This document shows, piece by piece, positions 40,791 to 48,968 of a stretch of DNA of 64,000 bases. The stretch spans positions 310,001 to 374,000 of the forward strand of contig NZ_AP028067.1 of the NCBI RefSeq assembly GCF_030297155.1. The letters are read 5' to 3'. The notes under the pieces were generated by a model. The model ran no database searches, was not told the origin of the DNA, and saw only the letters and a list, made by a program, of their open reading frames with translations. The translations under genes were made by a program, and so were the position numbers. The first letter of the stretch is position 1. Each line of letters begins with the position of its first letter. Source of the stretch: Vibrio sp. FE10 (GTDB taxonomy: Bacteria; Pseudomonadota; Gammaproteobacteria; Enterobacterales; Vibrionaceae).

Positions 40791-42806
40791 ATGAGATATA
40801 CCCCCACACTAAAATTGAGCACTCGCTTAGTCGCCTTTGTCACCGTGAGTGTGATCAGCGCGATGTTCATTCTTTTTATCGGCGGGACACTTTCTTTTAA
40901 GCGCATCGGGCAAGAATATTTAGACCATTATTTGGTGGGTATTGTCGACGTTGTAGATAAAGAGATGGAAGATCCTGACGCCGCGTATTCAATGCAGCGT
41001 TGGATGCCTAAGATGTTGCAGGCGAGCAATATTGTTGAGATGAAACTCTCGAACAAAACCGGCATTGTGTATCGCTTCAAAGATACCTCTCCTCAGATTG
41101 ATCCTAATCGACTTTATGAAAAAAGCTTTGTCCTTGAGCGCAATGAAGGTTATCGAATCGAGTTTAAAGCGCTTCCTCCTTACATAGGCTATAGCTATTC
41201 GCTTGAAGCCATGTGGTCAATTACTCTAGCGGTTGCTCTCATTATTTTCTGTTTAGCCCGTGGTGTTCGATGGCTCAAAGAGCAGTTGATGGGGTCAGAA
41301 ATGCTGGAGGAGCGAGGAAGAATGCTTCTTGCTGGACAAGTGGAAGCTCATGCGAAAGGGGATGAGCGAGAGTGGCCCTATACCGCAAGTGAAGCACTTG
41401 ATGTGTTAATTGAAGAGCTGCAAGATGCTCGTCAAGAAAGAAGTCGTTTTGATACCTTTATTCGTACCCATACCTTCTTAGACAAACTGACTGGTACGGC
41501 CAATCGTGTTCTATTTGATAACAAGCTCGAATCGGCATTGCATGAGAGTGGCGCTCGGGGCGGCGTTTTACTGATACGTATTGATGAATGGGATCAGGTT
41601 CGTGATGTGAACGACAAGCTAATCACCGATGGCTTTATTATTGAAGTCGGTGAAGTATTGTCGAATATTGTTCAGCGCTATCCTGATGTTATTTTCTCTC
41701 GTTATTATGAAGCGGACTTCGCGGTATTTATCCCACATCAGGGAGCAAAGGATATTGCTACCTTGGCGGCTCAATGCTTGAGGCAGTTAGATAAGTTAAC
41801 CCCGCCGGAACCTCTGGAATCGGATAACTGGTGCCATATTGGTGTGACCATGTACACCGAAGGTGAGCGTCATAGTCAGATCATGGATGAAACGGAAACC
41901 GCGCTAAAAAGTGCTCAGTTAGAACGCATCAATAACTGGAGCCGCTACCCTAAATCAAATAAAAATGAGCTTGATCGCGGCAGTGTTCGTTGGAGAACAT
42001 TACTTGATAAAGCTTTGCTTCCAGAAAATTTAGTAATCTTTGCTCAGCGATGTTACCTTATGCCGGAATCTGGTCAAGCTAATGAATTACATAGAGAAAT
42101 ATTCACTAGAATTCAGGACCCTGAAAAAGGTTTATTGAAATCATCTCGGTTTATGCCGGCTGTCGAGCAAGTCGGTTATCAAGCCCAAATGGACCAATCG
42201 GTTCTGAAGGTGATGTTGAAGTTGGTGAAAGAATCCATTCAACCTATACATTATTCGATTAATTTGAATGTGACTCCATTTGCTAATAAGCAGCATTTTA
42301 AATGGTTTAGAAGTGAGTTGTTACAGCTCTCAGCCTTGCATCGTTCTCTGCTTGCATTTGAATTTCCTGAAGGGCATTTGATCGCTCATTTAGATTATAT
42401 GAGACCGGTGGCAAAGATGTTATCGGGGTTAGGGTGTACAGTGATTGTTGGCCAAGCAGGGCGAACCATTGTTAGCACTCACTATATAAAAGATTTAAAG
42501 GTCAATTATATTAAGCTTCACCGAAGTCTAATTAAGAAAATAGACCAAAGACATGAGAACCAACTGTTTGTTCGTAGCTTGATTGGGGCTTGTGGTGATT
42601 CACCAACCCAAGTGATTGCTGTTGGGGTTGAGACAAAGCAAGAAAAGAACACCTTGATAGAGTTAGGGATCAATGGTTATCAAGGGCGATATTTTGAAGA
42701 AGAGCAACAAATCATTCCTTTGCCTCATCAAGGCGAAAAGGCAGTAAAAACCGAATCCGTAGTAAAAGTCGGTCGAAGAAATCGATGGCGTAAGAGTAGT
42801 AGTTAA
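40791..42806 (+). CDS. csrD: CsrD-type regulator (MshH), degenerate GGDEF-EAL protein
   Basis: CsrD directs turnover of the CsrB/C small RNAs by RNase E in E. coli and so controls the CsrA translational regulator. The protein has 671 residues. Two membrane segments (about 13-35 and 143-163) enclose a periplasmic domain, followed by a HAMP-like linker, a GGDEF-like domain and an EAL-like domain. The catalytic motifs are degraded: RYYEADF replaces GGDEF, and ELHREIF lies where the EAL motif would be. It is therefore not expected to make or break c-di-GMP. I chose the ATG at 40791 (MRYTPTLKLSTRLVAF) over the in-frame TTG at 40770. It ends two bases before mshI and is named mshH in V. cholerae. 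Confidence 0.9.
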   Translation: MRYTPTLKLSTRLVAFVTVSVISAMFILFIGGTLSFKRIGQEYLDHYLVGIVDVVDKEMEDPDAAYSMQRWMPKMLQASNIVEMKLSNKTGIVYRFKDTSPQIDPNRLYEKSFVLERNEGYRIEFKALPPYIGYSYSLEAMWSITLAVALIIFCLARGVRWLKEQLMGSEMLEERGRMLLAGQVEAHAKGDEREWPYTASEALDVLIEELQDARQERSRFDTFIRTHTFLDKLTGTANRVLFDNKLESALHESGARGGVLLIRIDEWDQVRDVNDKLITDGFIIEVGEVLSNIVQRYPDVIFSRYYEADFAVFIPHQGAKDIATLAAQCLRQLDKLTPPEPLESDNWCHIGVTMYTEGERHSQIMDETETALKSAQLERINNWSRYPKSNKNELDRGSVRWRTLLDKALLPENLVIFAQRCYLMPESGQANELHREIFTRIQDPEKGLLKSSRFMPAVEQVGYQAQMDQSVLKVMLKLVKESIQPIHYSINLNVTPFANKQHFKWFRSELLQLSALHRSLLAFEFPEGHLIAHLDYMRPVAKMLSGLGCTVIVGQAGRTIVSTHYIKDLKVNYIKLHRSLIKKIDQRHENQLFVRSLIGACGDSPTQVIAVGVETKQEKNTLIELGINGYQGRYFEEEQQIIPLPHQGEKAVKTESVVKVGRRNRWRKSSS

Positions 42807-42808
42807 GC

Positions 42809-44251
42809 ATGAATTTCAAAGCGATTTTAGACAAGGTAAGGCCAACGAGTAATAAAGGCAGCGCTCAAGTTGTTATGTTGGGCAATGATGCCATTTACAT
42901 TTCACCGACAGAGCAATCCCCTCAAATTACTCGTATCTCATTGGTTAATGGGGATTGGGAAAGCGCGCTGAAACAGTCTCTCAATAGTGAGGCGTTTACT
43001 AGTGGCAGCCTTCAGCTGATCGTGTGTGCCAATTATTACCAAACCTACCAAATAGATAAGCCGGATATTCCAGAGAACGAATGGTCGGTTGCGCTGCCAT
43101 TCTTATTGAAAGATCTGGTTTCTGAGCGAGTGACGGATATTACCGCGAGCGCAGTGGCATTACCGACCTCGAACAAACTGCAAGTCTATGTTTTACCTAA
43201 GAAGCTATTAGATAAGCTCCTTAATGTGACCAATTCGGTACAGGTTGAGCTCAAAGGTGTTGTCCCTGAAGATGAAATCTGGGGCTACAGTGCGGGTGAG
43301 CTGTCTAACTTTATTCTTCTTCAACGTAGTCAGAACGCACACTTTAAATTAGGTGCTTTTGTTGAGCATACGGTTTGTTTCCAAAGAACGATTCGCAGTG
43401 TGGTTCCACCATTAACTGGAGTGGCTTCCAGTGCCTTACAGCTTGATGGTTTAGCGTTAGAGTTACAGCGTTCGATTGATTACCTCTCCTCACAAATTAA
43501 AGGCACTCAACTTCACCAGCTCAAAATTTGCTGTGATGAAGAGGATGAAGCCGAACTGCAAAGCGTCCTAAACGATACGTTAAGTTCGAGCGTTTCTTTA
43601 TTAGTGGACAAGGAGCGTGAAAATTCAGAAAGCTTGCTGGTTCAACTGGCGGCAGAGAAGAATGATTTTAACGTTAACCTTTATCCCGAACATTTAAAGC
43701 CCCAAAAAGAGTATTTTACTCTCGCGAATGTTGTCGCGAGTTGGGCGATCATCAGTGTGCTGCTTCTCGGTAGTTATTTTGTGATGCAATATCAAGCCTC
43801 GAACTTGGACGCAGAGTTAACCACTTTGCAACATGATTCCAAACAGCTTAACAAGCAAGTTAACCAATTGAATAGTCAGCTAACTCAACATAAACCGTCA
43901 CCAGAGAAAGTGGCTGCCGTTGCGCGTCTCAAACGTGAGACACAAGCAAAAAAAGAAGCGCTGAAGGCGGTAGGGCAATACGACGAATCTCAACAAGTCG
44001 GGTATTCTGGCGTCATGAATGCCTTAGCTAAATTAGGGCGAAATGATATCTCACTTTCGAACATCTATATGACCCACGATACCTTAGATTTGAGTGGCTT
44101 TGCACGTAACGCAAATGTCGTTCCAAACTGGATTGGCCAATTTCAAAGCGAACTAAATTTAGTCGGACGAACGTTTGAAAAATTAAAAATAGGTCGTAAT
44201 GATCAAGACGTGGTGACTTTTGAATTGAGTACTCGTAGGGAGAGCAAATAG
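42809..44251 (+). CDS. mshI: MSHA biogenesis protein MshI (PilM/PilN-like)
   Basis: This 480-residue protein joins what are two proteins in other type IV pilus systems. A cytoplasmic actin-like PilM/GspL-like part covers about residues 1-300. A membrane segment (around 308-328, ANVVASWAIISVLLLGSYFVM) leads to a PilN-like periplasmic coiled-coil tail (LNKQVNQLNSQLTQ). It should anchor the inner-membrane alignment complex and contact the MshE ATPase. It starts two bases after csrD and its stop overlaps mshJ by one base, so it lies inside an operon. Confidence 0.9.
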   Translation: MNFKAILDKVRPTSNKGSAQVVMLGNDAIYISPTEQSPQITRISLVNGDWESALKQSLNSEAFTSGSLQLIVCANYYQTYQIDKPDIPENEWSVALPFLLKDLVSERVTDITASAVALPTSNKLQVYVLPKKLLDKLLNVTNSVQVELKGVVPEDEIWGYSAGELSNFILLQRSQNAHFKLGAFVEHTVCFQRTIRSVVPPLTGVASSALQLDGLALELQRSIDYLSSQIKGTQLHQLKICCDEEDEAELQSVLNDTLSSSVSLLVDKERENSESLLVQLAAEKNDFNVNLYPEHLKPQKEYFTLANVVASWAIISVLLLGSYFVMQYQASNLDAELTTLQHDSKQLNKQVNQLNSQLTQHKPSPEKVAAVARLKRETQAKKEALKAVGQYDESQQVGYSGVMNALAKLGRNDISLSNIYMTHDTLDLSGFARNANVVPNWIGQFQSELNLVGRTFEKLKIGRNDQDVVTFELSTRRESK

Positions 44252-44898
44252 TGCAACAGTGGAATCAGCTTAGCGATAAGTTTCTTGCATTAAGTCAAAG
44301 AGAAAAATGGCTGCTTTTCGTATGTGGTTTTGTTGGTCTAGCTATGTTGCTTTTCACGCTGCTGGTTGAGCCTGCGTATCTCGATTTACAAGCTAAAAAA
44401 GCTAAGTCGATGAGCTTGACTCAGTCAAACCAAAGACAACAGGGTGAGCTGCTGGTGATTCAAGCCAAGCTGAACAAAGACCCGGATAAAGAGATTAATC
44501 TCGAATACAAAAAGCTGTTAGTCGAGAGCCAAGACCTATCTGTTCAGTTATCAGAAATCATTGATGGGCTGATCTCGCCGTCTCAAATGTCACAGTTGTT
44601 AGAGAGTGTGCTTAATGCTGGCAGTGGATTAAAGCTTGAATCTTTAGAGTCGTTAAAACCAGAACCGATTTCGAATAATAAAGAAACCAGTGAGTACTCA
44701 GGCTACTTTCTTCATCCGGTAAGAATGGAGCTGACGGGGAGCTACTTTAGTATTTCAGCCTACCTTCAAGCGCTTGAATCTCTGCCTGTGAGTTATTACT
44801 GGCGTACATTTAAATACTCGGTAGAAGAGTATCCAAATGCTCGACTTGTGTTTGAGGTTTATACGTTAGGTACCAGACAGGAGTTTATCGGTGGTTAG
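44251..44898 (+). CDS. mshJ: MSHA biogenesis protein MshJ (PilO/GspM-like)
   Basis: 215 residues with a short cytoplasmic N-terminus and a single membrane helix near residues 22-42 (LLFVCGFVGLAMLLFTLLV). A periplasmic coiled coil and a small ferredoxin-like domain follow, the layout of PilO and GspM. It would pair with the periplasmic part of MshI in the alignment complex. It begins with GTG overlapping the last base of mshI, and its end overlaps mshK by 8 bases, indicating translational coupling. Confidence 0.88.
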   Translation: MQQWNQLSDKFLALSQREKWLLFVCGFVGLAMLLFTLLVEPAYLDLQAKKAKSMSLTQSNQRQQGELLVIQAKLNKDPDKEINLEYKKLLVESQDLSVQLSEIIDGLISPSQMSQLLESVLNAGSGLKLESLESLKPEPISNNKETSEYSGYFLHPVRMELTGSYFSISAYLQALESLPVSYYWRTFKYSVEEYPNARLVFEVYTLGTRQEFIGG

Positions 44899-45220
44899 AA
44901 TTATCCTGTTGTCGCTACTTTTTTGTGGACAAGTAGCATGGGCTGAACAAGATCCCACGGCGCCATTAGGCTGGCTAACGCCGCAACAAGCAGCGCCAGC
45001 TAAAAAAGCGCCGACTCATTATCGTCTACCGTCATTAGAGAGCATTGTTTGTAAAGGTGATACACCTTGTTATGCGATTCTAGATGGTCAAATTCTCGCT
45101 CAAGGAGAAACGGTCAGAGGGTATCGAGTTAAGAATATCGATCCAGAATACGTCACTCTGCAGAGAAACTCTAAGCAGTGGAAATTAGAGATGTTCTCTT
45201 TAGATATTAAGAATAATTAA
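44891..45220 (+). CDS. mshK: MSHA biogenesis protein MshK (PilP-like)
   Basis: This small periplasmic protein of 109 residues has a signal peptide (MVRIILLSLLFCGQVAWA). A proline-rich linker (DPTAPLGWLTPQQ) follows, then a compact beta domain (LPSLESIVCKGDTPCYAILDGQILAQGETVRGYRV) resembling the PilP/GspC homology fold. Two cysteines may form a disulfide. It probably connects the inner-membrane complex to the MshL secretin. It starts with GTG inside the end of mshJ. Confidence 0.85.
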   Translation: MVRIILLSLLFCGQVAWAEQDPTAPLGWLTPQQAAPAKKAPTHYRLPSLESIVCKGDTPCYAILDGQILAQGETVRGYRVKNIDPEYVTLQRNSKQWKLEMFSLDIKNN

Positions 45221-45235
45221 GGTTTGAGTGAAGAC

Positions 45236-46882
45236 ATGCGTAAACTTGTAGTAGCAATTCTAGTGTCATCTTTAGTCGGTTGTTCAATGGGGCATCGTGA
45301 CCCTGTTGAGATAAAAGAGTCTTTGAACGAATCCATTAATGAAGCGAATAGTAAAGCACTTCATGAGCTTCCTTCATCGGTTCAAGATGACCTCATGCCA
45401 CAACTTGATTCAGACTCTATGTCTCCGAGTATGGAAACGGTTAAGCGCTTTCGTATTCAGGCGAACGGTGTCGAAGCAAGAACCTTCTTTGCTAGCTTAG
45501 TCAAAGGGACTGAATACAGTGCTGCTATTCACCCAAGCGTGGCTGGAAACCTTACGTTGAATCTAACCGATGTGACGTTAGATGAAGTGTTGGCTGTTGC
45601 TCAAGATATGTATGGCTACGATATTGAGAAGCGTGGCAAAGTGATTCAGGTTTATCCTGCAGGTCTTCGAACGGTAACGATTCCTGTCGATTACTTACAA
45701 GTGAAGCGTTCTGGTCGCTCATTAACGACGATTACCACCGGCACGATCTCTAACTCAGACTCTAACTCTTCAAGCTCTTCAAATTCGAACTCAAACTCGT
45801 CGAATTCATCTAACTCTTCTAATTCGTCCAATTCATCGAATTCGACGTCGAATGGCGGAACAGAAATTGAAACGACATCTGAAAGTGATTTTTGGCCACA
45901 GCTTGAGGCTGCAGTTGCTCACCTAATCGGATCTGGTGAAGGACAAAGTGTCGTGGTTACCCCACAAGCCAGTGTAATTACGGTACGTGCTTACCCTGAT
46001 GAAATTCGTGAAGTTCGAGAGTTTTTAGGCATTTCTCAGAAACGTTTGCAGCGCCAAGTTATCTTAGAAGCCAAAATCATGGAAGTGACCTTGAGTGATG
46101 GCTACCAACAGGGGATTAGCTGGTCCAATTTATCTAAGTCGATTGGTAGCGGCGGTGTTGTAATTGACCGACCTGGTGGAACATTGCCTCCTTTAGATGC
46201 AATCAGCTCTTTGTTAGGCGGACAAACCAACGTAACTATTTCAGATGGCAGCTTTGAAGCGGTTTTGAGCTTTATGGATACCCAAGGTGATTTGAATGTT
46301 CTATCGAGCCCGCGAGTAACGGCGGCGAATAACCAAAAAGCGGTTATCAAAGTGGGTACTGATGAGTATTACGTAACAGATTTATCAAGTTCGGTTGGCA
46401 GTGGTGATAATGCGAATGTTGCTCCTGAAGTCGAGCTGACTCCATTCTTCTCTGGCATCTCTTTGGATGTGACTCCTCAGATAGATGATAAAGGTAGCGT
46501 ATTCTTACATGTTCACCCTGCCGTTATTGAGGTAGAGGAAGAAGTGAAAGAGCTCAACCTAGGTTCAACAACGGGCTTGGTGCAGCTTCCTTTAGCTAAA
46601 AGCTCTATTCGTGAGTCTGACTCAGTGATTCGTGCAAAAGATGGCGATGTGGTTGTGATTGGTGGATTAATGAAATCAAATACCAGTGATGTGACCTCTA
46701 AAGTCCCATTCCTTGGTGATATCCCAGCGCTCGGTCACTTGTTCCGTAACACCAGTCAATTAACTCAAAAAACTGAGCTTGTGATCTTATTGAAACCGAC
46801 CATTGTGGGCGTCAATACTTGGCAGTCTGAGTTGGAGCGTTCTCGAGACCTTCTACAAGAATGGTTCCCTGATGAAGAGTAG
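45236..46882 (+). CDS. mshL: MSHA outer-membrane secretin MshL
   Basis: This secretin of 548 residues forms the outer-membrane channel for the pilus. The N-terminus is a lipoprotein signal (MRKLVVAILVSSLVGC, lipobox Cys near residue 16). An STN-like domain (FFASLVKGTEYSAAIHP) and N-domains follow. A 34-residue run of Asn and Ser (residues 173-206) interrupts them. The C-terminal secretin domain (VLSSPRVTAANNQKAVIKVG, VIGGLMKSNTSD, PFLGDIPALGHLFR) ends in a helical tail. I chose the ATG at 45236, which gives a clean lipoprotein signal; the frame is open up to TTG 45224. It follows mshK by a short gap in the same operon. Confidence 0.93.
   Translation: MRKLVVAILVSSLVGCSMGHRDPVEIKESLNESINEANSKALHELPSSVQDDLMPQLDSDSMSPSMETVKRFRIQANGVEARTFFASLVKGTEYSAAIHPSVAGNLTLNLTDVTLDEVLAVAQDMYGYDIEKRGKVIQVYPAGLRTVTIPVDYLQVKRSGRSLTTITTGTISNSDSNSSSSSNSNSNSSNSSNSSNSSNSSNSTSNGGTEIETTSESDFWPQLEAAVAHLIGSGEGQSVVVTPQASVITVRAYPDEIREVREFLGISQKRLQRQVILEAKIMEVTLSDGYQQGISWSNLSKSIGSGGVVIDRPGGTLPPLDAISSLLGGQTNVTISDGSFEAVLSFMDTQGDLNVLSSPRVTAANNQKAVIKVGTDEYYVTDLSSSVGSGDNANVAPEVELTPFFSGISLDVTPQIDDKGSVFLHVHPAVIEVEEEVKELNLGSTTGLVQLPLAKSSIRESDSVIRAKDGDVVVIGGLMKSNTSDVTSKVPFLGDIPALGHLFRNTSQLTQKTELVILLKPTIVGVNTWQSELERSRDLLQEWFPDEE
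45752..45853 (+). repeat. Asn-Ser-Ser coding repeat in mshL
   Basis: 102 bases encode 34 residues, almost all Asn or Ser, including five consecutive Asn-Ser-Ser triplets. The third codon positions vary (AAT/AAC, TCA/TCG/TCC/TCT), so the repeat is old or kept by selection on the protein, not a fresh slippage product. Confidence 0.9.
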
Positions 46883-46935
46883 ATACTCATCGTCTCCATG
46901 TAGATTGGCAGCGCTGAATTAAGGTAGGTCACCTT

Positions 46936-47775
46936 ATGTATCAAGCTCATTTTGGCTTTGAACAACTGCCGTTTACTTTAACGCCAAATACCGACTTCTT
47001 TTATGGTTTAGCGCCTCACTTTGAGGCGATTCAAACGGTTATCTCGGCGTTAGAGATGGGTGAGGGCGTGATCAAGGTTACTGGTGAGGTCGGTACGGGA
47101 AAAACGATGGTATGCCGAATGTTGGTGAACCATCTACAAGACTGTACTGCGCTAATCTACCTTCCCAACCCAATGCTATCTGGTGCTGACTTGCGTCAAG
47201 CAGTCGCTAAAGAGCTGGATGTTGTGGTTGAGAACGAAGCGACCTTAGTCGATAGCATTCAGCATAAATTGATTGGGTTGCACAGCTCGGGGCTAAGAGT
47301 CGTCGCGATAATCGATGAAGCTCAAGCTCTATCGGATGAGGCACTCGAAACATTAAGGTTGTTCGGTAATTTAGAGACAGAAGATAAGAAATTATTACAG
47401 ATAGTGTTACTCGGACAGCCTGAATTGGATATCCGCTTAGAGGCTTACCACCTTAGGCAATTTCGTCAAAGAATCAGTTTTAGCTCAACTCTAAGGCCGC
47501 TTAATCTTGATGAAGCGGTAGCTTATATCGATAACCGAATAGCCAAGTCGGGTGGCAATCAAAACCTATTTAGTTTGAATCATAAAAAAGCAATCTGGCG
47601 CTCTTCTCTAGGAATTCCAAGGTTGATTAATCAGTTGTGTCACAAAGCCTTGTTGCTTTCGTTTAGCGAAGATAAAAAAACGCTTGAAAACCAACACCTA
47701 TTTGCTGCAATGCACGAGACATACGATGTATGTAAGCCTAAATTTAAAACGCCAATACTGTGGGGTTGGAATTAA
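46936..47775 (+). CDS. mshM: MSHA biogenesis ATPase MshM (ExeA-like AAA+)
   Basis: 279 residues forming a single AAA+ module. It opens with MYQAHFGFEQLPFTLTPNT, typical of ExeA/GspA-like proteins. Walker A GEVGTGKT starts near residue 50, Walker B is VVAIIDEAQ, and a sensor region RQRISFS follows. It lacks the peptidoglycan-binding domain of ExeA. In related systems such ATPases help secretin assembly across peptidoglycan; here the role is inferred. It lies 53 bp after mshL and 2 bp before mshN. Confidence 0.9.
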   Translation: MYQAHFGFEQLPFTLTPNTDFFYGLAPHFEAIQTVISALEMGEGVIKVTGEVGTGKTMVCRMLVNHLQDCTALIYLPNPMLSGADLRQAVAKELDVVVENEATLVDSIQHKLIGLHSSGLRVVAIIDEAQALSDEALETLRLFGNLETEDKKLLQIVLLGQPELDIRLEAYHLRQFRQRISFSSTLRPLNLDEAVAYIDNRIAKSGGNQNLFSLNHKKAIWRSSLGIPRLINQLCHKALLLSFSEDKKTLENQHLFAAMHETYDVCKPKFKTPILWGWN

Positions 47776-47777
47776 TT

Positions 47778-48968
47778 ATGAGCGTCATTAATAACGCCTT
47801 GTCTGAGTTGGCAAAGAAAGAATCAACAACATCGATAGAAGCGGCTGTTGTGCCTAAAGTCAAAACGCGCTCGCCATTGGTTTGGGTTGTGGGTGGTTTT
47901 ACCTTAAGTTTGGCAATGGGCGGTTGGGCGGTGTCTCAAGCCCCTAAACTTGATAACCCCATTTCAGTAAGTGCTCCACAGGTAGAGGTGTCGCTTGTTG
48001 ATAGTTCGGGGCAAGTTAATCGTGTTGTTACGCCAGCGATGCCTTTGTCTCCAACTCAAAAACTGGTTGATGTCGATTCTGAACTTACGTCAGTGACATC
48101 TCATTCTATGGTTCAAAAACCTCAACCATCCGTAACAACTCAATCTATAGCCGCTAAGTCGCGAGTAGACCAGTCAATAAAAGCTAAAACGACCAGTGTC
48201 GCGGAACAGTCAAATGCCCCTAAAGCGTTAAAAGTCGCTCCTCAAGAGCCGATTTATGTGGCAAGCGTATCGAAACAAAAGTCTTCGTCACTCAATGAGC
48301 AAGCGAGTGTAGAAACGCCTGCAGCAGCAGAAAATTCAGCTGGCAATGGCATGTTGATCGAGCAGATTGAGCTGACTTCTCAACAGCTATCCGATAATGC
48401 AGTAGGCCGAGCTCAGAAAGCTCTCGATGCGAACGATCTTGCTGGGGCTCTAAAAGGCTATACCGAAGCTCTGCGTTACACCCCTAGGAATGAGGATGTT
48501 CGCCAGAAACTTGCGATTCTCTATTTTGGTAAGGGTGATACTCGTAAAGCCTATGAGCTTTATCAATCCGGAATCAAGCTGAATACCAATAGTGAAAAGC
48601 TACGTCTTGGTTTATCAAAATTGCTCGTCAAAGCGAATCAAGCGGAAGCCGCCTTGAGTCCATTAGTACATTTACCGCCCAATCCGTCCAAAGATTATTT
48701 AGCAATGCGTGCGGCTTTGAGTCAAAAATCACAACAAGAAGAGATTGCCTTAGAGAGTTACCAAAAGTTGGTCGAAGTCGATTCAGCCAATGCTCGCTGG
48801 TGGCTAGGTCTTGCGATTCAACAAGAGCGACAGCTTGATTTTAGTGCCGCTAAAGAGTCATACCAAGGCGCTTTAACTCGAGTTGGTATTTCATCTCAAT
48901 CGCAAAACTTTGTCCGCGATAGATTAAAAATAATCGATGCCTTAGAGGAGAACGACGATGCAAATTAG
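47778..48968 (+). CDS. mshN: MSHA biogenesis protein MshN (TPR)
   Basis: 396 residues. A short cytoplasmic N-terminus (MSVINNALSELAKKE) is followed by one membrane helix near residues 36-54 (LVWVVGGFTLSLAMGGWAV). A Ser/Gln/Val-rich spacer leads to TPR helices in the C-terminal half (AQKALDANDLAGALKGYTEALRY, GKGDTRKAYELYQSG). The layout is GspB-like, fitting a partner of the ExeA-like MshM in placing the secretin. I chose the ATG at 47778 since it follows the mshM stop; an in-frame GTG at 47760 lies inside mshM. Its end overlaps mshE by 11 bases. Confidence 0.88.
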   Translation: MSVINNALSELAKKESTTSIEAAVVPKVKTRSPLVWVVGGFTLSLAMGGWAVSQAPKLDNPISVSAPQVEVSLVDSSGQVNRVVTPAMPLSPTQKLVDVDSELTSVTSHSMVQKPQPSVTTQSIAAKSRVDQSIKAKTTSVAEQSNAPKALKVAPQEPIYVASVSKQKSSSLNEQASVETPAAAENSAGNGMLIEQIELTSQQLSDNAVGRAQKALDANDLAGALKGYTEALRYTPRNEDVRQKLAILYFGKGDTRKAYELYQSGIKLNTNSEKLRLGLSKLLVKANQAEAALSPLVHLPPNPSKDYLAMRAALSQKSQQEEIALESYQKLVEVDSANARWWLGLAIQQERQLDFSAAKESYQGALTRVGISSQSQNFVRDRLKIIDALEENDDAN

